From the NCBI GenBank assembly GCA_964550225.1, contig CAZJXT010000008.1, positions 1-17,261 on the forward strand: DNA of 17,261 bases, given 5' to 3'. Positions 5,906-13,103 of the stretch are shown piece by piece. The stretch is from CAIXMG01 sp964550225 (GTDB lineage: Bacteria > Patescibacteriota > Minisyncoccia > Phycocordibacterales > UBA1006). A program made the translations under genes and the position numbers. Each line of letters starts with the position of its first letter. The stretch's first letter is position 1. The notes beneath the pieces were generated by a model. It did no database searches. It had not been told where the DNA came from and was given only the letters and a program-made list of their open reading frames with translations.

Positions 5906-6346
5906 TTATGATTTCATGAGTCGTCCCAATTCACGTTTTGCATCACGGTCTTTAATTGCATTCCGTTTGTCATGCTTTTGTTTTCCTTTTGCGAGTGCGA
6001 ATTGGAGTTTCAGAAAACGACCTTTATCGTACAGCGCGAGAGGTATCAAAGTCAATCCAGATTCCTTTTTGCGTTGTAGTAATTGGTCGCGTTGTTTTTT
6101 AGAAATAAGGAGTTTCCGTTTTCGATAGGAATCATAGCCTACCTGATTTTTTAATTGATACGGAGCGATATAGGCTTTTACCAAAAAAAGCTCACCATCC
6201 TCAAGTACAATAAAAGATTCTGAAATAGTTGCATGTCCTAATCGTAGTGATTTTACCTCAGGTCCGAGCAATACTAAACCAGCCTCGAATGTTTCGAGGG
6301 TTTCATAATGAAATCCGGCCTTGGTATTTTGAACATAAGGTTTCAC
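5906..6346 (-). CDS. smpB: SsrA-binding protein SmpB
   Basis: SmpB binds the tRNA-like part of tmRNA and places it in the ribosomal A site. The 146-residue protein has the family's usual order: an N-terminal beta-barrel beginning NTKAGFHYETLETFEAGLVL, then GPEVKSLRLGHATISESFI, and a basic C-terminal tail (KGKQKHDKRNAIKDRDAKRE) that would become helical in the mRNA channel. It starts with GTG at 6346, seven nt downstream of a TATAGT box (6354-6359 on the minus strand), so the mRNA is probably leaderless. It ends in TAA only 3 nt before the first base of tmRNA, so the two are almost certainly one transcript. Confidence 0.97.
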   Translation of the reverse strand: MKPYVQNTKAGFHYETLETFEAGLVLLGPEVKSLRLGHATISESFIVLEDGELFLVKAYIAPYQLKNQVGYDSYRKRKLLISKKQRDQLLQRKKESGLTLIPLALYDKGRFLKLQFALAKGKQKHDKRNAIKDRDAKRELGRLMKS

Positions 6347-6353
6347 AGTACGA

Positions 6354-6359
6354 ACTATA
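6354..6359 (-). promoter_or_regulatory. -10 box of smpB-ssrA (leaderless)
   Basis: TATAGT on the minus strand ends 7 nt before the GTG start of smpB. It is divergent from the ftsH promoter within a 59-bp gap. Confidence 0.6.
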
Positions 6360-6368
6360 GCAAATTTT

Positions 6369-6396
6369 TTGTAAATCTTCCATTTTTCTGTATAAT
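6369..6396 (+). promoter_or_regulatory. Promoter of ftsH (leaderless)
   Basis: TTGTAA (6369-6374), a 16-nt spacer and a perfect TATAAT (6391-6396), ending 9 nt before the ATG at 6406. Confidence 0.7.
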
Positions 6397-6405
6397 GAAC
6401 AAACT

Positions 6406-8289
6406 ATGGCAGATCATAAAAAAAAGAAAGGAAAGAATATGAAACTTGGTTTTTTTGAGCAGATCATTGTGGCAGTTTTAATTTTTGCAGGATTATCAGG
6501 TCTGTATTCTTTGATTGTAGAAAATAAAAATAAAGTAGAAGACATCACCTTGTCTCAAGTAGCTCAGATGGTGAATGCGGGTCAAGTAAAAACAATTACC
6601 GTCAAAGGGGCTATGTTAAATATTATTGCAACAGATGATTCAAAAAAAGTTTCTCAAAAAGAAGCAGAGACAGGTATTACTGAAACATTGAACAACTATG
6701 GAGTAACTGCAGAAGCTCTTGCAAAAACACAAATCATTATTAAAAATGAATCAGGAATTGGTTTTTGGCTTATTACACTATTACCAATTATTATACCGGT
6801 ACTTTTCATGGGGTTCTTTATCTGGTTTTTATTTGCACAAATGCGTGGTGCTGGGGGTGGTATGAAAGCGATGTCGTTTGGTCAATCAAAAGCGCGCATT
6901 ACAAATCCTGATGATAAAAATAAAATAACTTTTGCCCAAGTTGCAGGGAATGAAGAAGCAAAACAAGAATTAATGGAAGTAGTCGATTTTTTGAAAAATC
7001 CAAAGAAGTTTTTCGAAGTGGGTGCAAAAATTCCCAAAGGAGTATTGTTGACTGGAAATCCGGGAACAGGAAAGACGTTATTAGCACGAGCGGTTGCAGG
7101 TGAAGCAGGTGTTCCATTTTTCCACTTGTCAGGTTCTGAATTCGTAGAAATGTTTGTAGGAGTTGGAGCGTCACGGGTGCGTGATTTATTTGAACAAGCA
7201 AAACAAATGTCACCAGCAATTATTTTCATCGATGAAATTGATGCTGTAGGACGATCTCGAGGAGTAGGGATTGGAGGAGGAAATGATGAGCGTGAACAAA
7301 CACTCAATCAAATTCTTGTTGAAATGGATGGATTTGAACCCACCGAAAAAGTAGTAGTTATGGCAGCAACGAACCGAGCTGATGTGTTGGATACTGCATT
7401 GTTGCGACCAGGACGCTTTGATCGTCGGGTATATTTGACCCTTCCTGATCGAAAAGCGCGTGAACAAATTTTATCATTACATGCCCATGAAAAACCTCTT
7501 GAAGAAGAAATTGATTTATCGGTAGTTGCTGCACGTACTCCAGGATTTTCTGGAGCAGAGCTTGAGTCAGTAATGAATGAAGCAGCTATTTTAGCAGCAC
7601 GATACGATCGCAAAAAAATTACTCAACTTGATTTGTTACAATCCGTTGAAAAGGTGATGGTAGGACCTGAACGAAAATCACATCTACACACCGAACGCGA
7701 AAGAAAACTTGTTGCGTATCACGAGGCAGGGCACGCCATCCTTGGATCAGTTCTTGAGCATGCAGATCCAGTTCATAAAGTAACCATCATTCCTCGAGGA
7801 TTTGCAGGAGGGTATACCATGAACATTCCATTAGAAGATCGAAAACTTGAAACAAGAAATCAATTTCTCGATGATATTACGGTAACTCTTGGCGGATATG
7901 CGGTTGAAAAAATGATTTTTGGTGATGTTACGACAGGACCATCAAATGATTTACAGGTTGCCACAAAGCTCGCGCGCAACATGGTAACCAAATGGGGAAT
8001 GTCTGATCTGTTGGGGCCGGTTGCTTATGATGGAACTGGAAAGGGGATTTTTGGTGAGGATGCAACCCAGTCACGACAATATTCTCCGAAACTTGAAGAA
8101 AAAATTGATGAAGAGGTTTCTGCGATTATGCACCAGTCATTAAAACGTGCAGAAGAATATTTAGCAAAATACAAAGATGCACTCGAGGCTCTTGTTGCAA
8201 AATTGCTCGAAGTAGAAACCCTTGAACAAGATGAATATAATAGGATTATTCGACAGTTTGGAATTATTCCAAAAACAAAAACACCCTAG
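6406..8289 (+). CDS. ftsH: ATP-dependent zinc metalloprotease FtsH
   Basis: FtsH is a membrane-bound hexameric protease that pulls damaged or regulatory membrane and cytosolic proteins into its zinc peptidase chamber. At 627 residues it has normal length. A first membrane helix lies at about 15-35, an extracytoplasmic domain follows to about 118, and a second helix at about 119-144. The AAA module has Walker A GNPGTGKT (217-224), Walker B IIFIDEID (D276/E277) and the SRH ATNRADVLDTALLRPGRFD. The peptidase has HEAGH (439-443) and the third zinc ligand Asp in PSNDLQ (D515). The start at 6406 follows a TATAAT box by 9 nt. SmpB/tmRNA is divergent next door; in other bacteria FtsH degrades tmRNA-tagged membrane proteins. 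The stop codon lies within its terminator hairpin. Confidence 0.98.
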   Translation: MADHKKKKGKNMKLGFFEQIIVAVLIFAGLSGLYSLIVENKNKVEDITLSQVAQMVNAGQVKTITVKGAMLNIIATDDSKKVSQKEAETGITETLNNYGVTAEALAKTQIIIKNESGIGFWLITLLPIIIPVLFMGFFIWFLFAQMRGAGGGMKAMSFGQSKARITNPDDKNKITFAQVAGNEEAKQELMEVVDFLKNPKKFFEVGAKIPKGVLLTGNPGTGKTLLARAVAGEAGVPFFHLSGSEFVEMFVGVGASRVRDLFEQAKQMSPAIIFIDEIDAVGRSRGVGIGGGNDEREQTLNQILVEMDGFEPTEKVVVMAATNRADVLDTALLRPGRFDRRVYLTLPDRKAREQILSLHAHEKPLEEEIDLSVVAARTPGFSGAELESVMNEAAILAARYDRKKITQLDLLQSVEKVMVGPERKSHLHTERERKLVAYHEAGHAILGSVLEHADPVHKVTIIPRGFAGGYTMNIPLEDRKLETRNQFLDDITVTLGGYAVEKMIFGDVTTGPSNDLQVATKLARNMVTKWGMSDLLGPVAYDGTGKGIFGEDATQSRQYSPKLEEKIDEEVSAIMHQSLKRAEEYLAKYKDALEALVAKLLEVETLEQDEYNRIIRQFGIIPKTKTP

Positions 8290-8298
8290 GGTGTTTTT
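8277..8298 (+). terminator. Intrinsic terminator of ftsH
   Basis: AAAAACACCC (8277-8286) pairs with GGGTGTTTTT (8289-8298). The TAG stop codon (8287-8289) forms part of the tiny loop, so the last codons and the terminator share the same bases. Confidence 0.8.
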
Positions 8299-8301
8299 CG
8301 T

Positions 8302-8330
8302 TTGAAAAAGTTTTCTAAATAGGGTAGTAT
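8302..8330 (+). promoter_or_regulatory. Promoter of tRNA-Ile(UAU)
   Basis: TTGAAA (8302-8307), a 17-nt spacer and TAGTAT (8325-8330). The tRNA begins 10 nt downstream, so only a very short 5' leader would need RNase P trimming. Confidence 0.65.
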
Positions 8331-8340
8331 GCAACTACTT

Positions 8341-8414
8341 GCATCTGTAGCTCAGTTGGTTAGAGCTCCGAGCTTATACCTCGGTGGTCCCTGGTTCGAG
8401 TCCAGGCAGATGCA
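8341..8414 (+). tRNA. tRNA-Ile, anticodon UAU
   Basis: A complete 74-nt cloverleaf: acceptor GCATCTG/CAGATGC with discriminator A, D-arm GCTC...GAGC, anticodon arm CCGAG-CTTATAC-CTCGG, and T-arm CCTGG-TTCGAGT-CCAGG. The 7-nt loop gives anticodon TAT, read as isoleucine AUA. Most bacteria read AUA with a CAU tRNA whose C34 is changed to lysidine by TilS, so a genomically encoded UAU is uncommon. AUA codons are used in this window, for example in rpmB. CCA is not encoded. Confidence 0.95.
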
Positions 8415-8417
8415 CAC

Positions 8418-9140
8418 CTAAGTGAGATTTTTAATTTTTTTAAAATACCCAAGCATCTTTTTTCCGTTAGCGACATCGCTCCTATTTCTCGCAAAACATT
8501 CACGAGTAGTAAGTTGTTTTGATTTTGCAAAAACTTTTGTTTTAGTTGTATAGGCAACTTGTCCCAAAGTTTGCATATTAAGCGCAAGCCAATAATCATC
8601 AGGATTCCGATTCATACCTAATATTTTTGTTACCTGTATTGAATCTTCTAAAAATTGAAGAACCTGTTCTTTATGTTTACTTCGAAATGCAAAACTTGCC
8701 CCCCAGACCCATCCTGTTTTATTCGAATCTAAATATCCAAACAATCTGTTTAGTGGTGATCCTATCATCCAGAAAAATGTTCCAGAAACTACTACTGATG
8801 ATCCTGCTAGTGAAACGTGAGTATTTTCCAGATTTTTATTCAGCGTTTCGATCCAATTCTTTTGAGCAAAAGTATCACCATCGATACAAAAAATAACATC
8901 TCCTGTGGCTTGCGCTATTCCACGAAGGCGTGCATGAATAATTCCAGACGGTCCTCGATAGTCATCGATAATAATTGTTGGATCTGAAAAAGATTTCACA
9001 ATATTGAGAGTATTGTCAGTACTATTATGAACAACTACCACAATCTCATCTGCAGGAATAGTTTGCTCAAGGATTGATTGAATACATTTTTTAATAGACA
9101 GTGCTTCGTTATGAGTAATAATTACGACTGATTTTTTCAT
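8418..9140 (-). CDS. Family 2 (GT-A) glycosyltransferase
   Basis: This is a 240-residue GT2-like enzyme that transfers a sugar from a nucleotide-sugar, probably during cell-surface glycan or glycolipid synthesis. The classic start MKKSVVIITHNEALSIKKCI is followed by DEIVVVVHNSTDNT, the segment IIHARLRGIAQATGDVIFCI and the metal-binding DGD (87-89). There is no membrane helix. The acceptor half (GWVWGASFAFRSK, NPDDYWLALNM) has the usual Asp-rich motif. The start at 9140 is preferred over an upstream ATG at 9173, because a TATAGT box (9147-9152, minus strand) ends 6 nt before it and the Rossmann strand begins right after it. The gene is convergent with tRNA-Ile, with only 3 nt between the stop codon and the tRNA 3' end. 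Substrate is unknown. Confidence 0.9.
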   Translation of the reverse strand: MKKSVVIITHNEALSIKKCIQSILEQTIPADEIVVVVHNSTDNTLNIVKSFSDPTIIIDDYRGPSGIIHARLRGIAQATGDVIFCIDGDTFAQKNWIETLNKNLENTHVSLAGSSVVVSGTFFWMIGSPLNRLFGYLDSNKTGWVWGASFAFRSKHKEQVLQFLEDSIQVTKILGMNRNPDDYWLALNMQTLGQVAYTTKTKVFAKSKQLTTRECFARNRSDVANGKKMLGYFKKIKNLT

Positions 9141-9146
9141 GGTACT

Positions 9147-9152
9147 ACTATA
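9147..9152 (-). promoter_or_regulatory. -10 box of the glycosyltransferase (leaderless)
   Basis: TATAGT on the minus strand lies 6 nt before the ATG, divergent from the sigma-factor promoter within a 53-bp gap. Confidence 0.6.
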
Positions 9153-9180
9153 CCATGTCACAAAATCTTTCATAATGCGT

Positions 9181-9186
9181 TATAAT
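9181..9186 (+). promoter_or_regulatory. -10 box of the ECF sigma gene (leaderless)
   Basis: A perfect TATAAT ends 7 nt before the ATG at 9194. An in-frame ATG at 9185 lies inside this hexamer and is therefore rejected as the start. Confidence 0.68.
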
Positions 9187-9193
9187 GGGGGAT

Positions 9194-9703
9194 ATGGATT
9201 TTGAAACGGTTTATACCGAAATGTTTACACCCTTGTACAAATACGTTTTTTGGCGTGTCCGAGATCGTGAATTGACGATGGATATTATTCAGCAGGTATT
9301 CATGAAGGTGTTTATGAAATACTCAGATCGTTCAGTTACAGAAATCTACAAACTATTATACGTTTCGGCTCGTCATGAAATTATTGATTCAAGGAAAAAG
9401 AAAAAAACTCTTTCATTGGAACAAGAATTATTCGAAATCATTCCTGATGGTGGGTATTCGCCAGAACACCATGTGGGAACACTACACGAACAGCATTTTG
9501 TCACAACCCTCCTTGGTCATTTACCCGAAGATGATCGCGAAATCGTAATGTTGCGCTATATTCAAGAAAAAGAATATGCCGAGATTGCGGACCTTGTCGA
9601 TAAACAAGAATCAGCGATTCGTAAAATTGTTTCTCGCAGTATTAAAAAACTCCAAGACATTTATACGACAACGTATAGAAAACAATATGAAAACAATTCA
9701 TAA
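9194..9703 (+). CDS. ECF-type RNA polymerase sigma factor
   Basis: A 169-residue protein with the two-domain plan of extracytoplasmic-function sigma factors, which redirect RNA polymerase to a small regulon on an envelope or other signal. Region 2 spans about 5-65 (YTEMFTPLYKYVFWRVRD, then ELTMDIIQQVFMKVF, the -10 recognition/core-binding helix). Region 4 spans about 104-155 (LPEDDREIVMLRYIQEKEYAEIADLV...SAIRKIVSRSIKKLQ, the helix-turn-helix for the -35 box). A charged linker lacks regions 1 and 3. The next gene overlaps its last 17 nt and encodes a membrane protein, the typical place for an anti-sigma. The start at 9194 follows TATAAT by 7 nt. Confidence 0.92.
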   Translation: MDFETVYTEMFTPLYKYVFWRVRDRELTMDIIQQVFMKVFMKYSDRSVTEIYKLLYVSARHEIIDSRKKKKTLSLEQELFEIIPDGGYSPEHHVGTLHEQHFVTTLLGHLPEDDREIVMLRYIQEKEYAEIADLVDKQESAIRKIVSRSIKKLQDIYTTTYRKQYENNS

Positions 9704-10076
9704 CCACGAAGAAAATGTTATAGAAACACTTCTTACTCGTTCTGCGAGTTCTTTATGTGTTCCATCGCGAGACGAATTCCGTCCCGTGTTTGATCATGTC
9801 ACAAAAAATATTCCCGCTCGTTATACAAAGCAGGGAAGGGTTTTGAGTCATTTTTTCCCAAATGGTTTTATGATTGGTTCATTGGTAGGAGTGTTCGTAC
9901 TCATCATTGCGGTGGTACCTACAACCTATCGTAACTATCAAACCATTCAAAGTCATTATGAATTGTTACATCAAGAAAGTGATCAAGAACTTACCATTCT
10001 CGACGAAGAAGATAGTGCGCAAGTCGAGAATATTGATAAGACCCTTGATCAATTGATAAAAATAACAATGTCATAA
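9687..10076 (+). CDS. Single-pass membrane protein, probable anti-sigma factor
   Basis: A 129-residue protein whose ATG lies inside the last codons of the sigma gene (17-nt overlap), which implies translational coupling. The N-terminal part of about 58 residues is cytoplasmic in appearance. A hydrophobic segment at about 60-80 (FMIGSLVGVFVLIIAVVP) is followed by an acidic outside domain (QESDQELTILDEEDSAQVEN). That order matches membrane anti-sigma factors, which hold the sigma with their inner domain. The HxxxCxxC zinc signature of ZAS anti-sigmas is absent, since only one Cys (residue 24) precedes the helix. The role is inferred from position and topology, not from a recognised domain. Confidence 0.75.
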   Translation: MKTIHNHEENVIETLLTRSASSLCVPSRDEFRPVFDHVTKNIPARYTKQGRVLSHFFPNGFMIGSLVGVFVLIIAVVPTTYRNYQTIQSHYELLHQESDQELTILDEEDSAQVENIDKTLDQLIKITMS

Positions 10077-10104
10077 TCGACTATTAATAATTATTTTAAT
10101 GAGA

Positions 10105-10110
10105 TATACT
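10105..10110 (+). promoter_or_regulatory. -10 box of the secreted coiled-coil gene (leaderless)
   Basis: TATACT lies 6 nt before the ATG at 10117. An in-frame ATG at 10099 would place this box inside the coding region and delay the signal peptide, so 10117 is preferred. The gene can be read apart from the sigma operon. Confidence 0.62.
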
Positions 10111-10116
10111 TTACCT

Positions 10117-10887
10117 ATGAAACATATTTATTCAAAAACATTGACGAGTTTAGCAATCGCAGGAATGGTGTTCGCTACTCCTTTTGCAGCATTTGCTGAT
10201 AAAGGGTCAGATAAAAAACCTAAGCCAGCAGCAGATTTTTGTACGCTTATTCAAAGTGAAGATTTTAAAGCATTAACAAAATGGGAAGACAAATCTGGCA
10301 AGATTGAAGTAAAACGTACAGAGCGTGATGAAAAAATTTCTGAAATTCGAAAACAAATTGATGAAAAACGAGCATCTAAAATGACTGAAATGCTTGCAAA
10401 ACGAGATGGAAAGGTTGCAAAGTTTTCTGAAAAAGAATTAACCGATGAACAAAAAGCAGCTTTGGTTGCAGCTCAAACAGCAATGCAAAATGCTGTTGAT
10501 AGTAAAAATGGAGATTTTGGTGCATTGGTAACTGAATTCCGTGGGAACATGGATCAAATTCGATCTGAACACCGAGGAGAAATTGATACATTGGTTGGTG
10601 CTGTAAAAACACAAGTAGACGCTGCTATTGCAAAAGCAAAAGCTGATTGTGCGGCTGGGGTTGCATCAGAAACAGCAAAAACAAATTTTCAAGCATCAAT
10701 GAAATCAATTCACGACTCGTTTAAAACAGATCGAGAATTAGTAAAAGAATCTACAAAAACAGAAGTTGAAAAACAAATAGAAGCTCGAAAATCATCTGGC
10801 TCAATAATCCGTGAATCATTCAAAGGTTCAGTGAAATCAGCCTGGGAATCATTCCGATCATTATTTGGAAACAAAAAAGCGCACTAG
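10117..10887 (+). CDS. Secreted, charged coiled-coil protein of unknown function
   Basis: A 256-residue protein with a clear signal peptide (MKHIYSKTLTSLAIAGMVFA, then TPFAAFA) and likely cleavage before DKGSDKK. The mature part is almost wholly helical, rich in Lys, Glu and Ala, with long heptad-like stretches (about 65-130 and 140-230). It has two cysteines (CTLIQSEDF and KADCAAG) that could form a disulfide. No enzyme motif is present. It resembles small periplasmic or cell-surface stress proteins in layout only. Directly downstream of the sigma/anti-sigma pair but with its own -10 box, it is a candidate target or sensor partner of that pair. Its stop codon lies at the edge of the terminator loop. 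Confidence 0.82.
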   Translation: MKHIYSKTLTSLAIAGMVFATPFAAFADKGSDKKPKPAADFCTLIQSEDFKALTKWEDKSGKIEVKRTERDEKISEIRKQIDEKRASKMTEMLAKRDGKVAKFSEKELTDEQKAALVAAQTAMQNAVDSKNGDFGALVTEFRGNMDQIRSEHRGEIDTLVGAVKTQVDAAIAKAKADCAAGVASETAKTNFQASMKSIHDSFKTDRELVKESTKTEVEKQIEARKSSGSIIRESFKGSVKSAWESFRSLFGNKKAH

Positions 10888-10900
10888 CGCTTTTTTGTTT
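10869..10900. terminator. Two-way terminator between the secreted protein gene and recG
   Basis: ACAAAAAAGCGC (10871-10882) pairs with GCGCTTTTTTGT (10887-10898) around an ACTA loop, with outer A/T pairs. A runs on one side and T runs on the other let it work for both convergent genes. Stop codons of both genes fall in or next to its arms. Confidence 0.88.
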
Positions 10901-13100
10901 ATTCAAGATGTATTTCAAAATCTTTTTGATTGATTATTTGCTGCAAAACAGGATAATGCTCCAGAAGGGGGTCGTGTGCAATAATGTCACGTGCTTCATT
11001 ACGTGCAAATTCTACCATTTTAATATTTTTAATAGCATCCATACCAATATCGGTGATACCCCATTGTTTGAGCCCAGCAAGATCGCCCGATCCACGCTGT
11101 GCTAAATCGAGTTCAGCAAGCTCGAATCCATTTTTTGCTTGCACAAACGCCTTTAATCGATCGGTTGTTTTTTGTGATTTTGCATCAGCAAACAAATAAC
11201 AGTAGGCTTGATGATTTCCTCGAATCACACGACCACGTAATTGATGCAGTTGTGCCAGACCGAATCGCTCGGCTCCTTCGATAATAATATTAGTAGCATT
11301 AGGAACATTGACTCCTACTTCGACAACAGATGTTGAAATTAAAATATCAATATCGTGATTTGCAAACTGCTTCATAACGATGTCTTTTTTGGCAGGAGTC
11401 ATTTTACTGTGCATGATACCAATTCTATAATTTTTAAAAATCGTTTCGCCGAGACGTTTTGCTTCAGCGGTAACACTTTTGAGATTAAGTTTTTGCTCAG
11501 TTTCAGGATCTGGTTCATCAATGCGAGGACAAATAACATACGCCTGGCGACCTCGGTTGAGTTCATGTTTTATTTTTTCATAGGCAGTATTTCTTTTTTC
11601 TTCAACATTTGCCACAATTTCTGTAATGACTGGTTTACGACCGTTTGGCATTTGATCGATAACCGTAAGATCCAAATCTCCGTACAGTGTCAATGCAAGT
11701 GTTCGTGGAATTGGGGTTGCTGTCATTGATAAGTAATGAGGAGCATGCCCTTCTTTTTTTGCAAGTTTCATTCGTTGATTCGTACCAAATCGATGTTGCT
11801 CATCAATAATCACAAGTCCTAAATCTTCAAACTCAACTGATTTTTGAATGAGCGCATGAGTTCCAATCACAATGGGAATTTCGCCATTTTTAATCCATTT
11901 TAATAATTGAGTTCGTGAAATTTCAGTCCAAGGTTTTTGCGCAGATGCGATTTTTGTAGGAAATTTTCTGCAACCGCTTCCTGTGATGAGTCCAATTGAA
12001 ATTCCTGTGTGCTTGAAATACTCGATAAAGTTTTCAAAGAGTTGCGTAGCAAGAACTTCGGTGGGTGCCATATAAGCAACTTGGAGATTTCCAAATTCTT
12101 GACCCGCGGGACGATTTTTAATTGTCGCGTAAGCAACGGTTGCAGCAACAAATGTTTTTCCTGATCCTACATCTCCTTCGATGAGACGAGACATAGGTTT
12201 ATCCATTTGGAAATCTTTGAGAATGGTATCAATTGCAGATTGTTGAGATTTTGTTGGTTGAAAAGGAAAACGATTAATAAAATCTGCAATGTCGTCAGGA
12301 TTTATTTTTAGGCGATATGAAAATAATTCATTATATTCAGCACGAATATGTTGCCGATGAAGCTGAATGAGAAAAATTTCTTCAAAAGCAAAACGTTTTT
12401 TTGCCACATCAGCATGCTCTTGCTTTTCTGGGCTATGAATCCAAATAAGTGCAGTGGTAATTTTAGGGAGTTTATATTTTTTTAAGAGGAGCTCAGGAAT
12501 TGGATCAATTAAATGTTCATGAGCTTTTTCTTTTAAAATTTTTTGAATAGCGTGATAGATCCATTTACTGGTGATACCACGAGTTTCTGGATATACGGGA
12601 TAACCGAATACCTCTCGCCCGCCTCTGAAAGAGGGGGAATTAGACACTTCTTCGAATAGTGAATGATGCACATCAATAGGCATATCTGGTGCTCGTTCGA
12701 TTTCTGGATTGATAAGTGACTTGCCGTATTTTCCATCAGAAATTTTTCCGGTAAGTTTTACCGTATCACCATCATGAAACATCTTTGCAAGATATGCTTG
12801 ATGCATCCATATAATTTTTATTTTTTCACCAGAAAAATCTTCGAGGATTCCGGTCGACATAGGAACTTTTGTTTTAAAACCTTTCTTTGTTTCAAGTTTT
12901 GATAGTTTTCCATACAGGGTCACTAATGATCCAGATTTTGCCGAGGAAATACTGGTAACACTCGACATATCACTATAGCGAACAGGAAAATGATAGAGTA
13001 GATCTGAAATGGTTGTGATACGCAAACGCCCCAGAGCCTTTTTTTGCTCGGGGGTAATACGAAAACATTTTTCAATTTTTTCTGATAAAGAAAATGACAT
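10899..13100 (-). CDS. recG: ATP-dependent DNA helicase RecG
   Basis: RecG is a branched-DNA translocase that regresses stalled forks and processes recombination intermediates. The 733-residue protein has an N-terminal helical region with ITTISDLLYHFPVRYSD, an OB-fold wedge (about 55-140), and two helicase domains. Walker A GDVGSGKT is at 309-316 and the DEQH box at 433-436. Further motifs are SMTATPIPRTLAL, ISTSVVEVGVNVPNA and the QLRGRVIRG arginine finger, and the C-terminal family mark is LAELDLAQRGSGDLAG. Residues about 153-163 (SNSPSFRGGRE), between wedge and linker, are encoded by a GC-rich palindrome and look like an insertion. The gene begins 3 nt after the superoxide dismutase stop and has no promoter or Shine-Dalgarno sequence of its own, so it is the second gene of an operon. 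Confidence 0.97.
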   Translation of the reverse strand: MSFSLSEKIEKCFRITPEQKKALGRLRITTISDLLYHFPVRYSDMSSVTSISSAKSGSLVTLYGKLSKLETKKGFKTKVPMSTGILEDFSGEKIKIIWMHQAYLAKMFHDGDTVKLTGKISDGKYGKSLINPEIERAPDMPIDVHHSLFEEVSNSPSFRGGREVFGYPVYPETRGITSKWIYHAIQKILKEKAHEHLIDPIPELLLKKYKLPKITTALIWIHSPEKQEHADVAKKRFAFEEIFLIQLHRQHIRAEYNELFSYRLKINPDDIADFINRFPFQPTKSQQSAIDTILKDFQMDKPMSRLIEGDVGSGKTFVAATVAYATIKNRPAGQEFGNLQVAYMAPTEVLATQLFENFIEYFKHTGISIGLITGSGCRKFPTKIASAQKPWTEISRTQLLKWIKNGEIPIVIGTHALIQKSVEFEDLGLVIIDEQHRFGTNQRMKLAKKEGHAPHYLSMTATPIPRTLALTLYGDLDLTVIDQMPNGRKPVITEIVANVEEKRNTAYEKIKHELNRGRQAYVICPRIDEPDPETEQKLNLKSVTAEAKRLGETIFKNYRIGIMHSKMTPAKKDIVMKQFANHDIDILISTSVVEVGVNVPNATNIIIEGAERFGLAQLHQLRGRVIRGNHQAYCYLFADAKSQKTTDRLKAFVQAKNGFELAELDLAQRGSGDLAGLKQWGITDIGMDAIKNIKMVEFARNEARDIIAHDPLLEHYPVLQQIINQKDFEIHLE
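12611..12640. repeat. GC-rich imperfect palindrome inside recG
   Basis: CCGCCTCT (12619-12626) and AGAGGGGG (12630-12637) form a hairpin with one mismatch and a GAA loop, within strongly AT-rich surroundings. It is in frame and encodes NSPSFRGGRE-type residues. This resembles palindromic elements that insert into genes without breaking the frame in other genomes. Only one copy is seen here. Confidence 0.4.
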
Positions 13101-13103
13101 GAT

